Shown one piece after another: positions 34,208-43,106 of a DNA stretch of 57,246 nucleotides. A model generated the notes under the pieces. The model was not told where the DNA came from. It saw nothing but the letters and a program-made list of their open reading frames with translations, and did not search any database. The translations under genes were made by a program, and so were the position numbers. Positions within the stretch are counted from its first letter, which is position 1. Each line of letters opens with the position of its first letter. This stretch comes from Comamonadaceae bacterium (lineage in GTDB: Bacteria; Pseudomonadota; Gammaproteobacteria; Burkholderiales; Burkholderiaceae_C), in the NCBI GenBank assembly GCA_947476465.1, contig CANJQN010000026.1, positions 1 to 57,246 on the forward strand, given 5' to 3'.

Positions 34208-35374
34208 TCAGTACGACTTTGGCAGCCCCAGCACCTTCTCGGCGATGTGGCACATGATGAGCTGAATGCTGACCGGCGCGATCCGCAGGAGCATGGCCTC
34301 CCTGAAGTAGCGCTCGACGTGGAAATCCTTGGCGTAACCGAAGCCGCCATGCGTGAGCACCGCGGTCTCACACGCCCTGAAGCCGGCTTCGGCGGCGAGG
34401 AACTTCGCCGCATTCGCCTGAGCGCCGCATTCCATGCCCTGGTCATAACGCCAGGCCGCATTGAGCATCATCAGGTTGGCGGCTTCGAGCTCCATCCAGC
34501 AGCGGGCAAGTGGATGCTGGATGCCCTGGTTCTTGCCGATGGGCCGGTCGAAGACGATCCGCTCTTTTGCGTAAGTTGCGGCGCGCTTGAGCGCTGCGCG
34601 GCCGAGGCCGACCGCGGCTGCGGCGACCAGTGCCCGTTCGGGGTTGATCCCGTGCAGGATGTTGCGAAACCCCTGGCCTTCGACACCGATCAGGTCCTCG
34701 GCTGGCACGGGCAGGTTGTCGATGAAAAGTTCGTTGGAATCGACCGCCTTTCGCCCCATCTTCTCGATCTCGCGCACGTCAACGTAGCGGCGGTCCAGGT
34801 CTGTATAGAACAGGCTCAGGCCGTCGGTGGGTTTGCGCACCTGGTCGAGCGGCGTCGTGCGCGCCAGCAGCAGCATTTTCTCCGCGACCTGGGCCGTGGT
34901 GATCCACACCTTGTGGCCGTTCACCATGTACTTGTCGCCCACGCGCTTGGCCGTTGTTTTCAGCTGCGTCGTGTTGAGCCCGGTGTTGGGCTCGGTGACC
35001 GCGAAGCAGGCCTTTTCCTTTCCGGCAATGAGCGGCGGAAGAATCCGGCGTTTCTGCTCGTCGGTGCCGAACTTGACCACCGGGTTGAGCCCGAAGATGT
35101 TCATGTGGATGGCCGACACGCCACTCATTCCGGCCCCCGACTGGCTGATGGACTGGACCACCGTGCACGCTTCCTGGATGCCCAGGCCCGCGCCGCCGTA
35201 TTCCTCGGGCATGCACACGCCCAGCCATCCGTCCCTGGCGATCGCCTGGTGGAAGTCAATTGGAAATCCGCCTTCGCGATCCCGTGTCAACCAGTAATGG
35301 GCATCGAAGCCGGCGCAAATACGGTCCACGGCTTGCGCAATGGCTTCTTGTTCCGGTGTTACGGTGAAATCCAC
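34208..35374 (-). CDS. Acyl-CoA dehydrogenase
   Basis: A 388-residue flavoenzyme. The N-terminal helical domain starts DFTVTPEQEAIAQAVDRI; the FAD/substrate region has CFAVTEPNTGLNT and KVWITTA; the C-terminal part has the usual RPIGKNQGIQHPLA and LTHGGFGYAKDFHVERYFREAML. It would introduce the first double bond of beta-oxidation. A GTG start at 35374 with TTGGAG just upstream fits better than the TTG at 35389. It is the last gene of the thiolase operon, 11 bases after the CoA-transferase. Confidence 0.9.
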   Translation of the reverse strand: MDFTVTPEQEAIAQAVDRICAGFDAHYWLTRDREGGFPIDFHQAIARDGWLGVCMPEEYGGAGLGIQEACTVVQSISQSGAGMSGVSAIHMNIFGLNPVVKFGTDEQKRRILPPLIAGKEKACFAVTEPNTGLNTTQLKTTAKRVGDKYMVNGHKVWITTAQVAEKMLLLARTTPLDQVRKPTDGLSLFYTDLDRRYVDVREIEKMGRKAVDSNELFIDNLPVPAEDLIGVEGQGFRNILHGINPERALVAAAAVGLGRAALKRAATYAKERIVFDRPIGKNQGIQHPLARCWMELEAANLMMLNAAWRYDQGMECGAQANAAKFLAAEAGFRACETAVLTHGGFGYAKDFHVERYFREAMLLRIAPVSIQLIMCHIAEKVLGLPKSY

Positions 35375-35385
35375 GAATACTCCAA

Positions 35386-36591
35386 TCAAGTTGTTGAGTG
35401 CTGCCTGGCGGCGCCGCTCGAAAGCAGCTGGTCGATGGCGGTGCGGTCCAGTCCGGCTTCCTCAAGGATCTGCACCGTATGCTGGCCCAGTCTGGGCGGC
35501 AGGCCCACGTCGGGCAGGCTGCCGTCAAAACGAATTGGCGGGCCGGGCATCACCAGGTCTCCCATCAGTGGGTCCGCCAGCGAAATGAAGTACTTGCTTT
35601 CGGCCAGGTGCGGGTCGGACTCGAGGTCGGCGAGCCGGTTGAGCTTGGCCGAGGGGATGTCCAGCTTCTCGAAGACGGCCAGCCAGTGCGCCGTGGAACC
35701 ACCCGCAATCACCTGCGCCACGACGCTGTACAGCGCATCGATGTTGTCCGTGCGTGCGGATTGCCCGGCGAAACGCGGGTCGCTCTGGAGATCCGCGCGG
35801 CCGCAATGCGCGAAGAAGTCCTTCCAGTGGCGGTCGGAGTAGGGCAGGACGCACACGTAGCCGTCCTGCGTGCGGTACGGCCGCCTCGCGGGCGTCGTGA
35901 GCCGCGGGTAGCCCGGCGGGCTGAGCGGCGGGCGAAAATGCGCGCCGTAGAAATGCTCGACCAGCGTGAAGTTGACCATCGCCTCCATCATCGGCACTTC
36001 GACATGGGCGCCCTGACCGGTGCGGCCCCGGGCCACCAGCGCCATCAGGACCGCTTGCGCGACGAACAGCGCGCAGGTCTTGTCCGCGATGACGGTCGGT
36101 ATGTAGGAGGGCTCGCGCCCTTGCAGCTCGCTCAGCGATGCCAGACCGCTCAGGCCCTGGATGATGTCGTCATAGGCGGGCCGGCCGGCATAGGGTCCGC
36201 GCTCGTCGAAGCCATGCGCGGACACGACGATCAGCCTGGGATTGCGCGCCCGGAGCACCTCCGGCCCCAGGCCAAGCGCAGCCATCTTCTGCGGCCGCAT
36301 GCTGTAGACGAGCACGTCGGCGCCGTCCGCGAGCTTGAGCAGGGCTTCGCGAGCGGTGGCCGCCTTCAGGTCCAGAACGATGCTGCGCTTGCTGCGGTTC
36401 GAACCAATGAAGGCTGCGGCCATGCCCGGCTCTTTCTGCGGGCCGGTCTTTCGTGTGGAGTCGCCGCCCGGCGCCTCGACCTTGATGATGTCGGCGCCGT
36501 AGTCGCCCAGCATCTGCGTCGCATACGGCCCGAGCATCACGGTGGTGATGTCAACGACGCGGATACCAGCCAGGGGAAGAGTGGCGTTCAT
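35386..36591 (-). CDS. CaiB/BaiF-family type III CoA-transferase
   Basis: A 401-residue CoA-transferase. The fold's N-terminal part is GIRVVDITTVMLGPYATQMLGDYGADIIKVE; the likely catalytic Asp, which forms the aspartyl-CoA intermediate, is in TVIADKTCALFVAQ. Unlike the AMACR-like protein at 27696 it lacks the racemase His. It would load the imported acid with CoA from another acyl-CoA. I take the ATG at 36591; upstream in-frame codons are Arg-rich and non-coding in character. It lies 16 bases after the Bug protein gene. Confidence 0.88.
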   Translation of the reverse strand: MNATLPLAGIRVVDITTVMLGPYATQMLGDYGADIIKVEAPGGDSTRKTGPQKEPGMAAAFIGSNRSKRSIVLDLKAATAREALLKLADGADVLVYSMRPQKMAALGLGPEVLRARNPRLIVVSAHGFDERGPYAGRPAYDDIIQGLSGLASLSELQGREPSYIPTVIADKTCALFVAQAVLMALVARGRTGQGAHVEVPMMEAMVNFTLVEHFYGAHFRPPLSPPGYPRLTTPARRPYRTQDGYVCVLPYSDRHWKDFFAHCGRADLQSDPRFAGQSARTDNIDALYSVVAQVIAGGSTAHWLAVFEKLDIPSAKLNRLADLESDPHLAESKYFISLADPLMGDLVMPGPPIRFDGSLPDVGLPPRLGQHTVQILEEAGLDRTAIDQLLSSGAARQHSTT

Positions 36592-36607
36592 TGAAGGGAT
36601 GCGGATT

Positions 36608-37597
36608 TCAGTCGACCACGATCTTCGCGTACTGCGCGACCGCCTTCCAGCGGTCGATGTCCGCCGCAAGGAAAGCCCCGAGTTCGGCCGGTGACGAGGT
36701 CCGGATCGCTACGTTGCCCTTTTCCAGTTGGCTCCTTACGGCGGGTTCATTCAGCACGGCGTTCAGCGCGGCGTTGGCGGCCGTAACGATCGCGGGGCTC
36801 GTGCCCGGCGGCGCCCAGATGCCCTGCCATGCCGACTGGTCCATGCCGGGAATCACCGTTTCGGAAAGGGTGGGCACGTTCGGCAGCGACGCCACGCGCG
36901 TCTTGGTCAGTATCGCAATGGGGCGGACACGGCCCGCCTGGATTTGGGGCAGGGCCGTGATGAGCGAGTCGGACATGAACTGCACCTGCCCGCCAATCAA
37001 CGCGACCATCGACGGCGCCGTTCCCCTGAAGGCGACGTGCACGGCACTGGTGCGCGTGGCCTGCAGGATCTGCTCCATGCCGACGTGCGTGGCGTTTCCG
37101 ACGCCGCCGGAGCCGTAATTGAGCTTGCCCTGGTTCTGCCTCAGATATTCGAAGAATTCTGCGGGTGTATTTGCGGGTAGCGAGTTGTTCACCAGCAGCA
37201 CCATTGGGATCGTCGAGACCATGCCGACCGGCTCGAGGTTTTTCACCGGATCGAAGCGCAGGTTCCTGTGAATGGCCGGCAGGATCGCGATGCCCGACGT
37301 GTGAAAGAGAAGCGTGTAGCCATCGGCTGGTGCACGCATCACCGCTTCTGCCGCGATGATGCCGCCGCCCCCTTCACGATTCTCGACGGCCACCGGTTGC
37401 CCCAGGCGTTCAGCGAGCCGCACCGCGACGAGCCGCGCCACCGCGTCGGTCGGGCCGCCGGGTGCAAAGGGAAGGATCAGTTTGATTGGCCGCGAAGGCC
37501 ATCCATCACCCGTGGTGGGCTGCGCGCCGGCATGGACGCACGCAAGGCCGGAGCTCATCGTTGCCGCCAGCCTTACCAAAACGTCGCGTCGCTTCAT
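36608..37597 (-). CDS. Bug/TctC-family substrate-binding protein
   Basis: A 329-residue periplasmic binding protein. Its signal peptide ends near VHAGAQ; family motifs are PIKLILPFAPGGPTDAVAR, ENREGGGGIIAAEAV and PADGYTLLFH. The ATG at 37597 gives a normal signal peptide; the frame is open ten codons further. It sits between the thiolase and CoA-transferase genes, so it probably belongs to the same catabolic unit and may bind the pathway substrate. No tctAB genes are in the window. Confidence 0.9.
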   Translation of the reverse strand: MKRRDVLVRLAATMSSGLACVHAGAQPTTGDGWPSRPIKLILPFAPGGPTDAVARLVAVRLAERLGQPVAVENREGGGGIIAAEAVMRAPADGYTLLFHTSGIAILPAIHRNLRFDPVKNLEPVGMVSTIPMVLLVNNSLPANTPAEFFEYLRQNQGKLNYGSGGVGNATHVGMEQILQATRTSAVHVAFRGTAPSMVALIGGQVQFMSDSLITALPQIQAGRVRPIAILTKTRVASLPNVPTLSETVIPGMDQSAWQGIWAPPGTSPAIVTAANAALNAVLNEPAVRSQLEKGNVAIRTSSPAELGAFLAADIDRWKAVAQYAKIVVD

Positions 37598-37670
37598 AAG
37601 CAATCCATAAAAAGAAGAATCCGTCAAGGCCAGTATGGAGCCGCCTGCGCAGACTTATGCTTTCCGCCGA

Positions 37671-38867
37671 TCAAGACGCGGCCCCTGACACCGACTGGTA
37701 CAGGGTGACCACGCAGGCGCCGCCGAGCCCCAGATTGTGCTGCAACGCCGTGGTCGCGCCCGGCACCTGGCGCGCGCCTGCGGTGCCGCGCAATTGGTGC
37801 GTCAGTTCATAGCACTGTGCAAGCCCCGTCGCGCCCAATGGGTGGCCCTTGGACAGCAGCCCGCCGGACGGATTGGTGACGACCCGCCCTCCGTAGGTGT
37901 TGTCGCCGTCGTCCACAAATTTTTCCGCGCCGCCCTCCGGGCACAAGCCCAAAGCCTCGTAGCTCAGAAGTTCGTTCTGTGCGAAACAGTCGTGCAGCTC
38001 GACCACCTTGATGTCTTCGGGCGAGACGCCGCTCGCTTCGTACACCTGGCGGGCCGCCGACCGCGCCATGTCGTATCCGACGACCTGAATCATGTCGCGG
38101 GCCTCGAAGCTCACCGGCGTGTCGGTGGTCATCGCCTGGGCAGCAATCTGGACCCCGGCCTTCAGGCCGTGCTTGCGCGCGAACGCGGGTGACACCACCA
38201 CGGCCGCGGCCGCGCCGCAGGTCGGCGGGCAGGCCATGAGTCGGGTGAGCACGCCCGGCCACAGGGCTGGCGAACGCATCACGTCGTCTTCTGACAGGAC
38301 ATTGCGCAGCAAGGCCAGCGGGTTGTTGGCGGCATGACGGCTGGCCTTGGCGCGAATCTTCGCGAAGGTGGTCAGGGGGGTGCCGTACTTGTCCATGTAG
38401 CTGCGCCCTGCGCCGCCGAAGTACTTGAGCGTGAAAGGAACGTCGACGTCGCCCACCAGGTCGTCGGTCAGCTTGTCGAAGTCATCGAATGGCGTTGGCC
38501 GGTCTGTCCAGACGTTGCCCAGCGCACCGGCGCGCATTTGCTCAAAGCCAAGCGCCAGCACGCAATCGGCCGCGCCGCTTTCCACCGCCTGCCGGGCAAG
38601 AAACAGCGCGGTGGACCCGGTCGAACAATTGTTGTTGACGTTGATCACGGGGACACCCGTCATCCCCACCTGGTAGACCGCCTTCTGACCGCAGGTTGAG
38701 TCCCCATAGACGTACCCGGCGTAGACCTGCGCAACATCTGCGTAGTCGACTCCGGCATCGGCAAGTGCCTGCCGCGCTGCGTTTGCCGCCATGGAGTCGT
38801 AGAGCTCGCCTTGCGCAGGTTTCGTGAATTTCACCATTCCGACCCCTGCGATGAGTGCCTTGTGCAT
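37671..38867 (-). CDS. SCP-x-type thiolase
   Basis: A 398-residue thiolase with the reactive residues in place: Cys81 in NVNNNCSTGS, His in SKGHPLGATG and Cys in GLGGACVV. The segment HDCFAQNELLSYEALGLC is typical of the SCP-x/lipid-transfer group, which cleaves branched and steroid-derived 3-ketoacyl-CoAs. The ATG at 38867 has GAGGAAG (38874-38880). An in-frame start at 38924 would lie upstream of the promoter -35 and is rejected. It heads the operon thiolase, Bug protein, CoA-transferase, acyl-CoA dehydrogenase. Confidence 0.9.
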   Translation of the reverse strand: MHKALIAGVGMVKFTKPAQGELYDSMAANAARQALADAGVDYADVAQVYAGYVYGDSTCGQKAVYQVGMTGVPVINVNNNCSTGSTALFLARQAVESGAADCVLALGFEQMRAGALGNVWTDRPTPFDDFDKLTDDLVGDVDVPFTLKYFGGAGRSYMDKYGTPLTTFAKIRAKASRHAANNPLALLRNVLSEDDVMRSPALWPGVLTRLMACPPTCGAAAAVVVSPAFARKHGLKAGVQIAAQAMTTDTPVSFEARDMIQVVGYDMARSAARQVYEASGVSPEDIKVVELHDCFAQNELLSYEALGLCPEGGAEKFVDDGDNTYGGRVVTNPSGGLLSKGHPLGATGLAQCYELTHQLRGTAGARQVPGATTALQHNLGLGGACVVTLYQSVSGAAS

Positions 38868-38891
38868 TGACCACTTCCTCAGTTTAATGGC

Positions 38892-38920
38892 ATGATACTT
38901 ACCGGTAGGTATAAAGTCAA
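38892..38920 (-). promoter_or_regulatory. Promoter with 16-bp operator, thiolase operon
   Basis: Minus strand: -35 TTGACT (38915-38920), 17-base spacer, -10 TATCAT (38892-38897). The dyad TACCTACCGGTAAGTA (38896-38911) lies in the spacer as in the other three promoters and is the most symmetric of the four. It is 50 bases from the divergent TetR gene, so it may serve for autoregulation as well. Confidence 0.8.
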
Positions 38921-38960
38921 TCATTCAAAAAGTTAATTCAACCGGCCAGCATCTGCCTTT

Positions 38961-39608
38961 ATGGATCATTCGAAAGAGCCCGATTCCCGTGCGCCAGAGC
39001 CGCAAGGCGTGCGGTGGGGTGCTCAAGATCTGCCGCGCAGGCAAGCGCCAGAGGCCAAGCGGCTGGCCATTTTGCGGGCTGCGGCGCAACTGTTCAACGC
39101 GAACGGATTCCACGACACCTCGCTCAATGACCTGGCTCGCAGCCTGAACGTGACGAAGCCGAGCCTCTACTACTACGTCCAGAGCAAGGACGACATCCTC
39201 CTGCAGATCCTGAACCAGGCAATGGGGGAGATTGGCCCGGCGATCGAGGCGGCGCAGGCGGCCAGCCACGGGCTGGAAATGCTGCGAATTTTTGTCGGAC
39301 GGTATGTCCAGATTCTGGTTGGCGATTTCGGAAAATGCCTTGTGTTGTCCGGCACCTCGCCGCTTGAGCCTAAAAGCCGTGAGCAGCTCGCGCCTGCGTT
39401 CCGGCGCATTGACCAGGCTGTACGCCAAATGATTGCCAAAGGCATCGCCGACGGTTCGATCCGGCCATGCGACCCCAAGGTGTCGGGCTTTACGCTGTTC
39501 GGTGCGCTGCATTGGATGTGCTCCTGGTACAAGGAGGACGGGCTGTCGCCCCAGGAACTGGGCGACCAGATTTTCGACGTCTTCGAAAAAGGCCTGAGCG
39601 CCGCCTAG
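38961..39608 (+). CDS. TetR-family transcriptional regulator
   Basis: A 215-residue regulator. The N-terminal helix-turn-helix runs from about residue 32 (AKRLAILRAAAQLF) through TSLNDLARSLNVTKPSLYYYVQSKDDI. The C-terminal ligand domain contains SIRPCDPKVSGFTLFGALHW. It is divergent from the thiolase operon with an operator-like dyad between them. Because the same dyad recurs at both selenoprotein modules and the divergent beta-oxidation operon, it is the best candidate regulator for all four promoters. The inducer is probably a CoA-thioester or the free acid (inference). Confidence 0.9.
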   Translation: MDHSKEPDSRAPEPQGVRWGAQDLPRRQAPEAKRLAILRAAAQLFNANGFHDTSLNDLARSLNVTKPSLYYYVQSKDDILLQILNQAMGEIGPAIEAAQAASHGLEMLRIFVGRYVQILVGDFGKCLVLSGTSPLEPKSREQLAPAFRRIDQAVRQMIAKGIADGSIRPCDPKVSGFTLFGALHWMCSWYKEDGLSPQELGDQIFDVFEKGLSAA

Positions 39609-39743
39609 GCCCTCCGGCTTTCACGCTGCATTGGCGCAATCACGTTTTCTTATGGCCACGGACATCTATTCGGTATTTGTGCAATTGGCCATCCCGTGCC
39701 ATCGTGCGCGGCCCGAAACGACACTTCCATCGACGAGGACAGC

Positions 39744-40505
39744 ATGCTTGAGAAAGTTGTAGACATCCAGACCACCGACGGCAAGATGAACAGCTATGTG
39801 TACTACCCGGACGAAGGCGGCCCCTTCCCGGTGGTGCTGATGTACATGGATTCGGCTGGTGTGCGCGAGGCACTTGCCGATGTCTGCCGAAGGCTCGCCT
39901 CGGCGGGCTATTACGTCGTGATGCCGAACCTGTACTACAGGCGCGTGCGACACCTCGACATCGACGTGGACCGCTTCAACGACCCGGCAAACGGCGACAA
40001 GACGGCGTTGATGTGGTCGCTGAACGCGCACCTGAACAACACCATGGTCATGGACGACACGCAGGCCATCTTCCGCTTTCTGGAAGGCGAGGAGCTGGCG
40101 CGCCCCGGCAAGCTGGGGCTGCTCGGCTATTGCATGAGCGGCCCCTTCGTGTACCGCGCCGCTGGCGTGTTCGCGCAGCGGGTGGCGGCAGCGATTGCTA
40201 TGTACGGCAGCCCGCTGATCAGCGACGCGCCGGACTCCAGCCACCTCAGCACCGCATCAATCTTGGGTGAGATGTATTTCGGGTTCGCGGAAAACGAGTT
40301 TTATTTCTCCACCTCTGATGTTTCCACGAAGCTCAAGGGCTTCTTCGAGAAAGCCGGCGTGAAGGCGCGCTTCGAAATCTACCCCGCGCGCGAGCATGGC
40401 TTTGTGCTTCCCGGACGCCGTGTCTACCACAAGGCCAGCGCCGAGCGGCAATGGGTGCGCGTGAACGACATCTTCAGGCGCAACCTGCAGGATCGCCAGG
40501 CATAA
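39744..40505 (+). CDS. Dienelactone hydrolase family protein
   Basis: A 253-residue alpha/beta hydrolase with the DLH-type Cys nucleophile, Cys130 in GYCMSG, and the catalytic His in ReHGF (AREHGFVLPGR). The N-terminal strand region is FPVVLMYMDSAGVREAL. Dienelactone hydrolases open lactone rings in chloroaromatic pathways, but many homologues have other ester substrates. The ATG at 39744 has GAGGA upstream. It is co-oriented with the TetR gene, 135 bases after it; no operator copy was found before it. Confidence 0.88.
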   Translation: MLEKVVDIQTTDGKMNSYVYYPDEGGPFPVVLMYMDSAGVREALADVCRRLASAGYYVVMPNLYYRRVRHLDIDVDRFNDPANGDKTALMWSLNAHLNNTMVMDDTQAIFRFLEGEELARPGKLGLLGYCMSGPFVYRAAGVFAQRVAAAIAMYGSPLISDAPDSSHLSTASILGEMYFGFAENEFYFSTSDVSTKLKGFFEKAGVKARFEIYPAREHGFVLPGRRVYHKASAERQWVRVNDIFRRNLQDRQA

Positions 40506-40551
40506 CTGGCAAGCTTCGGCGCATGAGTTTGCGCGACCTCCACCAGTGGGG

Positions 40552-41880
40552 CTACTTCGCCCGCCGAGACACGGGATGGCCAGGGACTGGGCGCCGCGGC
40601 TCCAGCGCCCACAGCATGCCGATGGCCGCCAGGAGCGGCAGGTTCTTGCTCAGGGGCCCGAAGGGATGAAGCCAGTACTCGGGCAGCAAGACGGTGATCA
40701 ACACGGTGCAGCCGCCGATCAGCGCGAACTGCGCGAGCCACACCGGTCGCCGCCAGCGCAAAGGGCAGGCCAGCGTGAGCACGCCTAGCAAGATGTTGAC
40801 GGCGGCCGCGCCATACAGCGCCAGCGTCGCCGTGCCGCCGGCCAGGTTCATCCGCGCCCAGAGCGGATCGCTGCCTTGCACCGGGTCAAGGCCAAGCGAC
40901 ACCACGCCCGTCCAGATCCACAGCAGCGCCAGCGCCACGCGCAGCATCGGTAGCCACACGCCCAGCACGGCCTGCATGCGCAGCGGCGCGGCCAGTGCGG
41001 CGTCGACGAAGCTGGACACGGGCCGCGGGGCACGCCCCAACAGGCGCTCGAAATCGTCCGCTGGCGCGGCATTGCCACGCAGCAGCATGCCGGCGGTTTC
41101 CGCGTCGAGGATGCTGCCAGGCACGTGCGCAGCGAGCGCGGCGCCGGCCATGAACAACGGTGTCGGCAACGCCAGCACCGCCAGCGGCCCGGCGATGCCA
41201 AGCGCGCGGCGCAGTTCGCGCAGGTAGGTCGCCATGCCCATCGGCTTGGGGCCAACGAACGCGATGGTCGCCATGGGGCAGGGTGGCGATTCAAGCAAGG
41301 CCAGAACCCCGTGCGTGACGTCATCCAGGTGTACCGGCTGCACCAGCATGCGGCCGCTTTGCGGCAGCGCCAGCATCGGCGCCGCCGCCATGCTGTTGAA
41401 CATCGCGGCGCTGGCGCCCTGCGGCCCATACACCACCGAGGGCAAGACGATCGCGCCGGCGACAGGCCCAGCGCGCAGCGCGTCGTCGGCGGCCTTCTTG
41501 CTCAGGTGGTAGCGGCTGCGGGCCTGCGTGTCCGCACCCAGCGCCGAGATCTGAATCACCGTCTTCACGCCGACCGCCGCGCAGGCGCGGAACAACTCGG
41601 CCGGCGCGCGGAGGTGCAGGGCGTCAAAGCTTTGGCCAGGCGTCTCGCGGATGATGCCCACGGCGTTGACCACGGCGTCGATGCCCTGCAGATGGGGTTG
41701 CCACCACGCACTGTCGGGCACGGCGGCAAAGTCGGCCTGGAGCGCGCGCCAGTGGCCCGGGCCCAGGTCGAGCCGGTCGGGGTTGCGCACCGCGCACACC
41801 AGCACATGCCCCGCATCCAGCAGAACCCGGGCAATGGCACGGCCGATGAATCCCGTCGCTCCCGTCATCAGCACGCGCAC
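40552..41880 (-). CDS. SDR/NAD(P)-binding protein fused to a DoxX-like membrane domain
   Basis: A 442-residue fusion. Residues 1 to about 290 are an extended-SDR Rossmann domain (LMTGATGFIGRAIARVLLDAGH, then NAVGIIRETPGQSF) with YHLSKKAAD in the catalytic position. The last about 130 residues are a four-helix membrane domain of the DoxX-like type (ALLWIWTGVVSLG, ALYGAAAVNILLGVLTLACP). Similar fusions are common in Burkholderiales and unstudied. It might anchor a quinone- or lipid-linked sugar reductase at the membrane. It is a single gene convergent with the dienelactone hydrolase. Confidence 0.85.
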   Translation of the reverse strand: MRVLMTGATGFIGRAIARVLLDAGHVLVCAVRNPDRLDLGPGHWRALQADFAAVPDSAWWQPHLQGIDAVVNAVGIIRETPGQSFDALHLRAPAELFRACAAVGVKTVIQISALGADTQARSRYHLSKKAADDALRAGPVAGAIVLPSVVYGPQGASAAMFNSMAAAPMLALPQSGRMLVQPVHLDDVTHGVLALLESPPCPMATIAFVGPKPMGMATYLRELRRALGIAGPLAVLALPTPLFMAGAALAAHVPGSILDAETAGMLLRGNAAPADDFERLLGRAPRPVSSFVDAALAAPLRMQAVLGVWLPMLRVALALLWIWTGVVSLGLDPVQGSDPLWARMNLAGGTATLALYGAAAVNILLGVLTLACPLRWRRPVWLAQFALIGGCTVLITVLLPEYWLHPFGPLSKNLPLLAAIGMLWALEPRRPVPGHPVSRRAK

Positions 41881-41980
41881 GCCGCTCTCCTTGGTGTTGG
41901 GCTGGCGGCAAGTCTAGCGGGCAGGCATGAAGGCGCCGTTATCGGTGACGCCCTGCAGGTGAGGCTGCGCGCGCCACCGA

Positions 41981-42433
41981 TTACTTGGGCATGACGACGC
42001 TGTCAATGACGTGAATGACGCCGTTGTCCGCCACGATGTCCGTCTTGACCACGTTCGCGTTGTCCACCTTGACGCCGCCAGCGGTGGTGACAGTCAAGGA
42101 ACTTCCCTGGACGGTCTTGACCTGACCCGCCTTGACGTCCTTGGCCATGACCGCGCCGGGCACGACGTGGTAGGTCAGCACGGCGGTGAGTTTTGCCTTG
42201 TCTGCGAGCAGCGCGTCCAGTTGCGCCTTGGGCACCTTGGCGAATGCGGCGTCGGTGGGGGCGAACACAGTGAATGGGCCCTTGCCCTTGAGCGTTTCGA
42301 TCAGGCCAGCCTTTTGCAATGCCGTGGCCAGCGTGGTGAAGCCGCCTGCGGCGACGGCCGTATCAACGATGTCCTTGGCTTGAGCGCCAGCGGCGGCAAT
42401 GGCCAGGACGGCAACGAAGAGAGCTTTTTTCAT
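41981..42433 (-). CDS. Fasciclin (FAS1) domain protein, exported
   Basis: A 150-residue protein: signal peptide (cleavage after GAQA, before KDIVDT) followed by one complete FAS1 domain with the two signature stretches [17 protein letters not shown] and [18 protein letters not shown]1 domains mediate adhesion or bind small ligands. It lies directly downstream of a damaged fasciclin gene, whose open frame overlaps its start. Confidence 0.92.
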   Translation of the reverse strand: MKKALFVAVLAIAAAGAQAKDIVDTAVAAGGFTTLATALQKAGLIETLKGKGPFTVFAPTDAAFAKVPKAQLDALLADKAKLTAVLTYHVVPGAVMAKDVKAGQVKTVQGSSLTVTTAGGVKVDNANVVKTDIVADNGVIHVIDSVVMPK

Positions 42434-42830
42434 GAGATTTCCTTGGTGAGTTGAGGGTTGAGGGTCGGGGTAGGGGGTCTGGTTTTCCGTGGCGCGGGAG
42501 GATCACGCGGTCGATCGCGTGAATCACGCCGTTGCTGGCCAGGATGTCGGTCTGCGCTATGCCTGCCATGCGGCTGCGCTGATCGGTGACGCCCAGCTCG
42601 GTCAGCAGGTCGACGAAGGCGTCATTGGTCGGTGCGAACATGGTGAACGGGCCGGGGCCGGAGAGGGTTGCGGCCAGATCTTCTGCCACGACCGCCTCGA
42701 CCAGGATCGCGAATCGCGCATCCGCCTGGGCGGCCTGAACGACCGTGACAGTCTTGTCTTCGCCGCCGCCACAAGCTGCGACAAGCTCGAGGGTTGAAGT
42801 GGCGGCAATGCGCTGGATCCAGTTGAGCAT
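42363..42830 (-). pseudogene. Fasciclin-domain lipoprotein with an internal deletion
   Basis: The reading frame starts with a lipobox-like LVAAC and a FAS1 N-terminal half (VQAAQADARFAILVEAVVAE, GPFTMFAPTNDAF). It then jumps from LLTELGVT directly to DQRSRMAGI and the FAS1 end [18 protein letters not shown]. About 50 central residues, including the 'YHVL' strand, are missing compared with the domain downstream. The frame then overruns 70 bases into the next gene. It is probably non-functional, though still open. Confidence 0.65.
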
Positions 42831-42844
42831 GACCGTTTGTTAAG

Positions 42845-42918
42845 TTGATTTGTCCAAGACAGATTATTGAATCACGATTCGAGTTGGCGCTTTCAACAGC
42901 TTGATTTGTCCTGGACAA
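42845..42918. repeat. Two direct copies of a near-palindrome upstream of the fasciclin genes
   Basis: TTGATTTGTCCAAGACA (42845-42861) and TTGATTTGTCCTGGACAA (42901-42918) are spaced 56 bases apart start to start. Each has the form TTGTCC-GGACAA or close to it. They lie 15 and 70 bases upstream of the lipoprotein start, so they may be operators or a repeated promoter element. Confidence 0.55.
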
Positions 42919-43106
42919 GGAAGGGGTATCCAACTGTGGCGCCTGTCACGACTGCCGCGGCCGTTCCCGCTTTACCGCAGCGCAGGCGTTGGATCAGGGA
43001 TGAGGTTGACCGGACAAGTCGGGGTCGAGACTGCCCGCAACGGGGGGCGCCAGCTAGCGCACGCCTGCAGCCCGGTGCCTTGCCATTGCGCTCATGACCC
43101 GTTCGA

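Noticed and set aside
38868..38924. N-terminal extension of the SCP-x thiolase to 38924
   Set aside because: It would start upstream of the promoter -35; the ATG at 38867 has a strong Shine-Dalgarno and a normal thiolase N-terminus.
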